In this document: positions 57,483 to 64,000 of the stretch, piece by piece
How positions within the stretch are numbered: the first letter of the stretch is position 1
Layout: each line of letters starts with the position of its first letter
Assembly: GCA_946186375.1 (NCBI GenBank)
Contig: CAMHMZ010000002.1
Location: 62,001-126,000 of the forward strand
Source of the DNA: an uncultured Clostridia bacterium
GTDB lineage: Bacteria; Bacillota; Clostridia; Oscillospirales; Oscillospiraceae
Direction of reading: 5' to 3'
DNA length: 64,000 nucleotides
Translations under genes and position numbers: made by a program
Notes under the pieces: generated by a model
What the model was told of the DNA's origin: nothing
The model's input: the letters and a program-made list of their open reading frames with translations, nothing else
Databases searched by the model: none

Positions 57483-58634
57483 ATGAAACATAAGCGTCTT
57501 TTTATTCTTTTTCTTATTCTCCTGCTGCTCGCCGGCTGCGCCGAAACAGCCTCCCCCGCTCCGGCGGAGCCCTCTGCGGAGGCGGCGTCCGATCGCTCCC
57601 CGAAGCCGACGCCCGAGCCGACCCCGGAGCCTACACCTGAGCCTACACCAGAGCCGCCGCGCTCGGTCGTTCTAAGTGATGAGACGGCCGAGGAGATCCT
57701 CGCCCTGGTGGATAATCCGCTTCTGGAGGAGGTAGACGGCAGCGCCTGCCGTGAAACGGCAGCCATGGCGCAGCTGCAGCGCCTGCGGCCGGACTGTGAG
57801 GTGAGCTTTTCCTATGTCTACCGGGGCGAGACGCTCCCCTCCGACACTCGGGAGTTGACCGTGACGGAAGCCGAGGACGCCTGGGACGCTCTGAGCTGCC
57901 TGCCGAAGCTCGAGCACGTCGATATGCATACGCTTGACTGGAGCGTGGAAGAGATGGAGCGCTTCGAGTCCGCCTTCCCGGAGGTCGATTTCCTGTGGAC
58001 GCTTCATTTCGGAGAATGGACCGTGACGAGCGACATCACCTGCTTCTCCACGCTGCGCACAGGTCTTGAGGGCAGCCACCGCTATACGAACGACGAGCTC
58101 TATCCCCTTTTGCGCTTTGCGCACCACCTCCGGGCGCTCGATCTGGGCCACAACGCGCTGACTGATCTTACGCTGATCGGTCAGATGTCTGAGCTTCAGG
58201 TGCTGATCCTGGCTGACAATGAGACGCTGCTGGACATCTCCCCGCTCTCCCAGCTGGAAAACCTCTATTACCTCGAGCTTTTCCTCTGCCGGGAGATCGA
58301 GGACTTCTCCCCGCTCGCTTCTCTGACGAAGCTCAAGGATCTCAACCTCTCCTATGACAAATATTTTGACAGCCTCGATTTTCTGGAAAACTGCCCCGAG
58401 TTTGAAAACGGCTGGTTCCGCAATACCCCCGTGACCCGCGAACAGGCCGACGCCTATCTGGCCGGGCACCCTGACGCGACGCTGATCGTCGGTTACCCGG
58501 CGGACGTATCCTCCACCGCCTTCGGCTGGCGCGAGACGGAGCGAAACATCGCCATCCGAAACGCCTTTACCAACTGGCCCACGGTCGCCGACTGGCGGCA
58601 CTGGGACGACATCGAATACCGGGAGGACGCGTAG
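57483..58634 (+). CDS. Leucine-rich-repeat lipoprotein with TPEP linker
   Basis: LLLLAGCAE lipobox; PTPEPTPEPTPEP; LRALDLGHNALTDLTLIGQMSELQVLILADN. Confidence 0.82.
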   Translation: MKHKRLFILFLILLLLAGCAETASPAPAEPSAEAASDRSPKPTPEPTPEPTPEPTPEPPRSVVLSDETAEEILALVDNPLLEEVDGSACRETAAMAQLQRLRPDCEVSFSYVYRGETLPSDTRELTVTEAEDAWDALSCLPKLEHVDMHTLDWSVEEMERFESAFPEVDFLWTLHFGEWTVTSDITCFSTLRTGLEGSHRYTNDELYPLLRFAHHLRALDLGHNALTDLTLIGQMSELQVLILADNETLLDISPLSQLENLYYLELFLCREIEDFSPLASLTKLKDLNLSYDKYFDSLDFLENCPEFENGWFRNTPVTREQADAYLAGHPDATLIVGYPADVSSTAFGWRETERNIAIRNAFTNWPTVADWRHWDDIEYREDA

Positions 58635-58656
58635 GCAGTTTCAGTATTTCATATAT

Positions 58657-58703
58657 AAAAAGACAGGCTGTGAGAAACCGTGTTTCTCACAGCCTGTCTT
58701 TTT
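58657..58703. terminator. Bidirectional terminator LRR protein / plsY
   Basis: Perfect 22-bp arms AAAAAGACAGGCTGTGAGAAAC / GTTTCTCACAGCCTGTCTTTTT. Confidence 0.85.
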
Positions 58704-58714
58704 GGCTTTGTTTT

Positions 58715-59329
58715 TTAATCTTTTGCGGGGCCTTTGGCGCCCTTGGCGCGGAAGTCCGGCTCTGTTCCGGCGATGAGGCGCTTGATGTTCTCCCTGTGCT
58801 GCCAGATGGCGAGCGTCATGGCGAAGATCGCCAGCAGCAGCCGCGGGGTGCTCACGCCGAAGAGGAGCGACGCGGCCGTGATCGCCAGCGCCGCGAGCAC
58901 GGAGCCGAGCGAGACCTTCTTGCTCAAGAAAGCGCCGAGCAGGAACACGCCCAAGACCACGAGGCCGACACGCCAGTCGATCGCGAAGGCGATCGCGCCG
59001 CCGGCAGAGATGCCCTTGCCGCCGCGGAAGCGGTAGAGCAGCGGAAAGCAGTGCCCCAGCATGCAGGCTGCGCCCGCGCAGGCCAGGCCCCAGTCGCCCA
59101 GCATCCAACAGCCGAGGAGCATCGCGGCCACGGTTTTGAGCATGTCGCCCGCCATGGCGGCTAACCCCGCGCCAAGCCCGTAGGTCCGGGCCATGTTGGT
59201 GGCGCCGGCGTTTCCGCTGCCGTGGCTGCGCACGTCCCCGCCCAGGCCCTGGGAGATCAGAATGGACAGATTGACAGAGCCGAGAATAAAGCTCACGATA
59301 ATGATAACCGCGTATTTTGCGACCATCAT
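58715..59329 (-). CDS. plsY: Acyl-phosphate glycerol-3-phosphate acyltransferase PlsY
   Basis: ILGSVNLSILISQGLGGDVRSHGSGNAGATNMAR; LGHCFPLLYRFRGGKGIS. Confidence 0.94.
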   Translation of the reverse strand: MMVAKYAVIIIVSFILGSVNLSILISQGLGGDVRSHGSGNAGATNMARTYGLGAGLAAMAGDMLKTVAAMLLGCWMLGDWGLACAGAACMLGHCFPLLYRFRGGKGISAGGAIAFAIDWRVGLVVLGVFLLGAFLSKKVSLGSVLAALAITAASLLFGVSTPRLLLAIFAMTLAIWQHRENIKRLIAGTEPDFRAKGAKGPAKD

Positions 59330-59414
59330 AACACTCACCTCGAATTCACTCACGCCCCATATTATACACAGCCCTCCCTCCTTTTTCAATGGAGAGAGGG
59401 CCGTTCACGATAAT

Positions 59415-60041
59415 TTAAAAATTCACAGTCCAAGGCCACAGCTCCGGCGGGGGCGCCGTGAAGCAGAGCTTCTCCCTGCTCTTCGGATGGGTAAAACGCA
59501 GGCTGTGCGACCAGAGGGCGATCGGACAGTCGTCCTCCGGCAGGCCGTATTTCCTGTCGCCCACGAGCGGCAGGCCTCGTGAGGAAAACTGGCAGCGGAT
59601 CTGATGTGTGCGCCCGGTCACAAGCTCGATGCGCACAAGGCTCAGCCCCTCGCGCCGCCCAAGCGTCTCGTAGCGCAAGATCGCCTCCTGCACGCCCTTG
59701 CCCGGCGCCTCGGCCACAAAGGTCAGGCACTTGACCCTGTCGCGTGCGAGGAGGTCTCGCATTTCTCCCCTGTCCTCTGTCCGGCCGTGTACGACGGCGA
59801 GATAGCGCTTGTCAAAGCCGCCCTCCCGGATCTGACGCGAGAGCTCAGACGCGCTCTCGGCATCTTTAGAGAGCACCATCAGCCCGCCGACGACCCGGTC
59901 GAGCCGGTGCACGGTGCGGATCTCTCTTGCTCCGAGCTGGGCGCGCAAAAGCTCCGGCACGCCGCCTGGCTCGTCCGTGGACAGAACCCCCGCGGGCTTT
60001 AGCACGACGACGAGCGAGGCGTCCTCATAGACAAGCTCCAT
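59415..60041 (-). CDS. RluA family pseudouridine synthase
   Basis: IRTVHRLDRVVGGLMVLSKD; VTGRTHQIRCQFSSRGLPLVGDRKYG. Confidence 0.94.
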   Translation of the reverse strand: MELVYEDASLVVVLKPAGVLSTDEPGGVPELLRAQLGAREIRTVHRLDRVVGGLMVLSKDAESASELSRQIREGGFDKRYLAVVHGRTEDRGEMRDLLARDRVKCLTFVAEAPGKGVQEAILRYETLGRREGLSLVRIELVTGRTHQIRCQFSSRGLPLVGDRKYGLPEDDCPIALWSHSLRFTHPKSREKLCFTAPPPELWPWTVNF

Positions 60042-60169
60042 GCCGCTCCCCCCTTTTCTCATTTCTTTAAAGATTTTACCACAGTCTCCGCCGTTTTCTC
60101 AACACAGATCGCGCAAAAAACATAGCTATTTGCCGAAATCTGTGCTATGCTGTGCGGGAGGTGTAATCA

Positions 60170-61324
60170 ATGATGGAAAACGAACGCGCGCTCTGCCCTC
60201 ATCGCCGCGCCTGCGGCGGCTGTCAGCTCCAGAATCTGAGCTATGCCGAGCAGCTCGGCCACAAGCAGCGGCAGGTCATCGGCCTGCTGGGCCGCTTCGG
60301 CCACGTGGAGGAGATCTGGGGCATGGAAGAGCCCTGGCATTACCGCAACAAGGTGCACGCCGCCTTTGCGCTCGACCGGAGAAGGCAGATCGTCTCCGGC
60401 ATCTATCAGTCCAGCAGCCACGCGGTCGTGCCGGTGGACAGCTGTCTCATCGAGGACGAGCTGGCCGACCGGATCATCGTCGCCATCCGCGGCATGCTTC
60501 GCCCCTTCAAGCTGCAGGCCTACGACGAGCGCAGCGGCACCGGCTGGCTGCGGCACGTGCTGGTGCGCCGCGGCTTTACGAGCGGCCAGGTGATGGTGGT
60601 GCTGGTGGCGGCCTCCCCCATTTTCAAAAACCAGAAACCCTTTCTGGCAAAGCTTCTGAGCGACTTTCCCGAGATCACGACCGTCGTTCTGAATGTCAAC
60701 GACCGCTTCGGCTCCATGCTCCTCGGTCCGAAGAGCAAAACGCTCTATGGAAACGGGTATATTGAAGATGAATTATGTAAACTGAAATTCCGCATCTCCC
60801 CCTCCTCCTTTTATCAGATTAACCCGCTGCAGACCGAGAAGCTGTACGCTGAGGCGATCCGGCTGGCGGGGCTGACCGGGAAGGAGACGGTGCTCGACGC
60901 CTACTGCGGCGTGGGGACGATCGGTCTCTGCGCCGCTTCTCAGGCCGGGCAGGTCATCGGCGTGGAAGTAAACGCCGACGCCGTGAAGGACGCCATCGTC
61001 AACGCCAGGCTCAACGGGATCAAAAACGCGTGGTTCACCGCCGGGGACGCCGGGCAGTTCATGGAGGGCATGGTGGCCGAGGGGCGGCGCCCCGACGTGG
61101 TGTTCATGGATCCGCCCCGCGCCGGGAGCGACGAAAAGTTCCTGCGCTCCCTCCTGCGCACGGCCCCGGAGCGGATCGTGTACGTCTCCTGCAACCCCGT
61201 CACCATGCAGCGCGACCTCACCATGCTCGTCAAGGGCGGCTACCGCGTCCGGCACATCCAGCCGGTGGACATGTTCCCGCACACGGAGCATGTCGAATCA
61301 GTTGTGAAACTGATTCGACAATGA
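60170..61324 (+). CDS. 23S rRNA (uracil-5-)-methyltransferase, RumA/RlmD family
   Basis: CPHRRACGGCQLQ cluster; DAYCGVGTIGLC; MDPPRAGSDEKFL; YVSCNPVTMQRDL; C-terminus HTEHVESVVKLIRQ. Confidence 0.93.
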   Translation: MMENERALCPHRRACGGCQLQNLSYAEQLGHKQRQVIGLLGRFGHVEEIWGMEEPWHYRNKVHAAFALDRRRQIVSGIYQSSSHAVVPVDSCLIEDELADRIIVAIRGMLRPFKLQAYDERSGTGWLRHVLVRRGFTSGQVMVVLVAASPIFKNQKPFLAKLLSDFPEITTVVLNVNDRFGSMLLGPKSKTLYGNGYIEDELCKLKFRISPSSFYQINPLQTEKLYAEAIRLAGLTGKETVLDAYCGVGTIGLCAASQAGQVIGVEVNADAVKDAIVNARLNGIKNAWFTAGDAGQFMEGMVAEGRRPDVVFMDPPRAGSDEKFLRSLLRTAPERIVYVSCNPVTMQRDLTMLVKGGYRVRHIQPVDMFPHTEHVESVVKLIRQ

Positions 61325-61470
61325 ATTGCGCCTGTCGGCGCTTGAATTGCCTTGCGGCATGAATTGACCTTCGGTCATGAATTGCCCTGCGGGGCATAAG
61401 ACGCAATTCAATTCACGGAGCGCAGCGAGAAATCATGCGCGCAGCGCAAATCATGACGCGCAGCGTCAAT
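61291..61470. repeat. Micro-hairpin array with repeated ATGAATTG and AATCATG anchor words
   Basis: Perfect stems at 61291-61320, 61328-61341, 61348-61359, 61365-61377, 61383-61396, 61436-61448, 61454-61468. Confidence 0.92.
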
Positions 61471-61490
61471 TCATTCAAAGGAGAAAAGCT

Positions 61491-61850
61491 ATGGCAGACA
61501 ACCAACTTGTCTTCCTGTCAAAAGCATTTGCAGTTGATATCATCGGTCTTTGTGAAAGCCTCAGGGAACGCAAAAAGGCGAACGCGATCCTCAATCAGCT
61601 TCTCCGAAGCGGCACAAGTATCGGCGCCAACATACATGAGGCAAATTACGCGTCAAGCAAGGCGGATTTTATCAACAAGTTTCAGATAGCATTGAAAGAG
61701 TGTTATGAAACCGAATACTGGCTTGAAATATTTCATGACTCAAAAGTGCTCTCAGACGAAGAATACTCGAATATGTCTTCGCAATGCAGTAAGCTTCGAA
61801 AACTATTGATTGCCTCGATCACAACAGCAAAGAAAAACGCCGAACGTTGA
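61491..61850 (+). CDS. Four-helix-bundle protein (S23/IVS-protein, Avd-like family)
   Basis: KAFAVDIIGLCESLRERKKANAILNQLLRSGTSIGANIHEANYASSKADFINKFQIALKECYETEYWLEI; RBS AAAGGAG. Confidence 0.9.
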   Translation: MADNQLVFLSKAFAVDIIGLCESLRERKKANAILNQLLRSGTSIGANIHEANYASSKADFINKFQIALKECYETEYWLEIFHDSKVLSDEEYSNMSSQCSKLRKLLIASITTAKKNAER

Positions 61851-61902
61851 AAAACGGTTATATTGATCACCCAAGCGAAAACGTAAAACACAGGAGAGTT
61901 TT

Positions 61903-62382
61903 ATGCAGCTTATCACAGATAAAGATTTATACCAAAGGATTTGGGATAAGATCTATTCGGATTATGCTTTCTATCCTTCAACAGACAGTCATGGAAAATG
62001 GCTGAAACCGGAAGGCATATTTCGAACATATAAACTTGGAAAGATTTGGAACGAGGAGCAGGAAGCCGTTATCAATTTCATTCTTTGTGAAGTGATTGGG
62101 AAGGAAATGTATGCGCTTGACTGGCATCATGATTGTTTCCTCTTTGATCCAAACGAGAGAATACCGACCGGATATGAATACTATGATGACGCGAGAAACT
62201 GCAATGTGTATTTTCCCGAATATTATCCGAACGGGGACTATCATTTCTTTGTTTCAAAGGATTGGACGTTAGGTCTCTACGGACATCCGTGGAGAAAGGA
62301 ATTAATCGTCGCTGGTGAAGAATTGATTCTGGCAATAGAAAAGAATCTCGCTGAACTGGGATTGAAAAAACAATATTCTTGA
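61903..62382 (+). CDS. DUF2716-like hypothetical protein
   Basis: WDKIYSDYAFYPSTDSH...YEYYDDARNCNVYFPEYYPNGDYHFFVSKDWTLGLYGHPWRKELIVAGEEL. Confidence 0.65.
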   Translation: MQLITDKDLYQRIWDKIYSDYAFYPSTDSHGKWLKPEGIFRTYKLGKIWNEEQEAVINFILCEVIGKEMYALDWHHDCFLFDPNERIPTGYEYYDDARNCNVYFPEYYPNGDYHFFVSKDWTLGLYGHPWRKELIVAGEELILAIEKNLAELGLKKQYS

Positions 62383-62565
62383 GGCCATAGACTTTGTGAA
62401 AATGGTCAACGGCATATTCCTGACGCCGAGGGTCGTGTGGGCAGCGTAGATAATGAGTTATTTATTCACGCTATTGTCCCAAGGCATGTCGAGATGGTGA
62501 CACTTTTATCCCGCAGAAAAGATGAGCCGAGAGTACAGGTGACGATGACTTGCAAGTCTGACTAA
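62383..62565 (+). pseudogene. Decayed C-terminal fragment of a RumA-like RNA methyltransferase
   Basis: Open frame without start: ...PDAEGRVGSVDNELFIHAIVPRHVEMVTLLSRRKDEPRVQVTMTCKSD*; HVE.V.LLSR is the RumA-family C-terminal signature. Confidence 0.6.
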
Positions 62566-62621
62566 TACAGTAAAGAAACGTTTTAATAAATTAACAAATC
62601 GTATTTATGGGGATGACTCAG

Positions 62622-63272
62622 ATGAACTATAAGGTAATTGACAGAGAAACATATTATAGAAAAGGTGTGTACCGTCACTTCTCGGAAGATTGTAAATGCT
62701 CGACATCCATGACGGCGAGAATAGATGTCACAAATCTCGCTGCATATTCCAAGAAAACAGAAACAAAGTTTTATATCAACTTTTTATATATTCTTTCAAA
62801 GGTTATGAATTCACGCGAAGATTACAGAATGGGATATCTCTGGCAGACAGATGAACTGATTTGCTATGACGTGGTCAATCCCACACAGTATGTCTTCCAT
62901 GAAGACACGGAAACCTGCACCCCTGTGTATACGGAATACTTTGAGGACTATGATAAGTTCTACGCTGCTGCATTGCGGGATGTTGAAGAGGCGAAGAAGA
63001 CAAGGGAATACGAGCTGGATATGCAAAATCATCCCAACTGGTTCGATGCCTCGTTTATTTCATGGCTCTCTTATGATTCACTGAATCTTGAGCTGCCCGA
63101 TGGAAATCTGCATTTTGCGCCAATTGTCAATTGGGGAAAATACAGGGAAGAAAACGAAAGACTTGTCATGCCTGTAACTGTTCGGCTGAATCACGCGATT
63201 GCTGATGGTTATTTGGTCGCAAATGTATTCCGCCTTCTGGAGCAAGAAATAAAGTTGTTTGTTGGGCTTTGA
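62622..63272 (+). CDS. Chloramphenicol acetyltransferase (CatA)-like protein
   Basis: CSTSMTARIDVTNL; HPNWFDASFISWLSYDSLNLEL; LNHAIADGYLVANVFRLLE. Confidence 0.88.
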   Translation: MNYKVIDRETYYRKGVYRHFSEDCKCSTSMTARIDVTNLAAYSKKTETKFYINFLYILSKVMNSREDYRMGYLWQTDELICYDVVNPTQYVFHEDTETCTPVYTEYFEDYDKFYAAALRDVEEAKKTREYELDMQNHPNWFDASFISWLSYDSLNLELPDGNLHFAPIVNWGKYREENERLVMPVTVRLNHAIADGYLVANVFRLLEQEIKLFVGL

Positions 63273-63353
63273 TTGATATATTCAAAACTGTCGAGACGGT
63301 ATGCCTGCTGATCAGGAATTGATATCCGGCAGACATGGATTACGGAGGTCAAT

Positions 63354-63842
63354 ATGCTTGAGATAAAAGAAACGACGCCTGAGGATCTCAAAAGCGTTCA
63401 GCGGCTTTGGGCCGACGGGGACGTCATGCGCTTTGTCGGCTTCCCGGACGGGCTGCGGCAGACAGACGAAGACATGCGGCGCTGGTATCGGTGGATCGAC
63501 GGCGGCAGACCGAGGATCGATCACTACTCGATCTTTGAGGACGGCGTATACTGCGGAGAGTCCTTTTATGAGGTCGATCCGGAGCACCGGAGCGCCGCGC
63601 TGGATATCAAGCTCTTCGCTTTTGCCCGAGGCCGGGGCATCGCGGCGGCCGGGCTGCGGCATGCGATCGAAGCGGCCTTCCGAAACGGGGCCGGGGTCGT
63701 CTGGGTCGATCCGAATCCGGAGAACGGGAAGGCGATCGCCCTGTATGAGAGGCTGGGGTTTCATCGGAAGGACTTTCCGGCGTACCTGCGCTCCGGGGAC
63801 GAGCCTCCGCGCTCGGTCTACATGGAGCTTCGCAAAGCCTGA
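63354..63842 (+). CDS. GNAT family N-acetyltransferase
   Basis: LDIKLFAFARGRGIAAAGLRHAIEAAF...VDPNPENGKAIALYERLGFHRKDF. Confidence 0.9.
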   Translation: MLEIKETTPEDLKSVQRLWADGDVMRFVGFPDGLRQTDEDMRRWYRWIDGGRPRIDHYSIFEDGVYCGESFYEVDPEHRSAALDIKLFAFARGRGIAAAGLRHAIEAAFRNGAGVVWVDPNPENGKAIALYERLGFHRKDFPAYLRSGDEPPRSVYMELRKA

Positions 63843-63861
63843 ATTTTTCATGGAGGCAGGT

Positions 63862-64000
63862 ATGGAATTGATCGAGATCCGTACGCAGGACGCCGAAAGG
63901 CTCGCTCCCCTCGTCGCTGCGTTCCGGGTGCAGCTGAACGCCTATAGAGGGATCCTCTCGCAGCCGAATATGGAAAGTGCCCGCGAGGAGCTCCTCGACT
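63862..64000 (+). CDS. GNAT-like acetyltransferase, truncated by window end
   Basis: MELIEIRTQDAERLAPLVAAFRVQLNAYRGILSQPNMESAREELLD..., preceded by a GGAGG RBS. Confidence 0.6.
   Translation, partial: MELIEIRTQDAERLAPLVAAFRVQLNAYRGILSQPNMESAREELLD

Noticed and set aside
61491-61850. Diversity-generating retroelement around the Avd-like gene
   Set aside because: No reverse transcriptase, template/variable repeat pair or adenine-biased variable region is visible in the window; the family resemblance alone is insufficient.

Overview
The window is a 64 kb chromosomal segment, probably from a high-GC, spore-forming gut Clostridia of Oscillospiraceae type (inferred from protein style, bofA, FHA-RodA/PbpA and two gyrase-like subunits). 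Most of it is dense housekeeping or envelope coding: radC, tsaD, rimI, polA, uvrB; a divergent type IIA topoisomerase pair; bofA; Mrp/NBP35; FHA-RodA + PbpA; ABC-F; aconitase X; iorAB; two sugar ABC systems; MATE; a short pyruvate kinase; an HtrA/two-component operon; a dipeptidase; plsY; RluA; an RNA m5U methyltransferase; CAT-like and GNAT acetyltransferases. Five tRNA genes were read: Thr-CGT, Leu-TAG, Gly-GCC, Leu-GAG, Leu-TAA. No rRNA, CRISPR array or transposase was seen. The most interesting material is non-coding. (1) Two of the three tRNA-Leu loci carry tRNA-3'-end duplications downstream. Leu-TAG is followed by four exact-period 147-bp units, each holding a truncated tRNA 3' end plus a terminator. 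Leu-TAA is followed by a second copy of its 3' end and terminator. (2) Both loci end in a gapless homologous 121-bp element (about 76% identity by hand count) placed one base after the duplicated CCA end. (3) An array of perfect micro-hairpins separated by ATGAATTG words begins inside the 3' end of an RNA methyltransferase gene and leads into a four-helix-bundle (S23/Avd-like) gene. A fossil methyltransferase C-terminus lies about 1.2 kb further on. (4) A second hairpin cluster follows the MATE gene, and a MITE-like repeat follows iorB.
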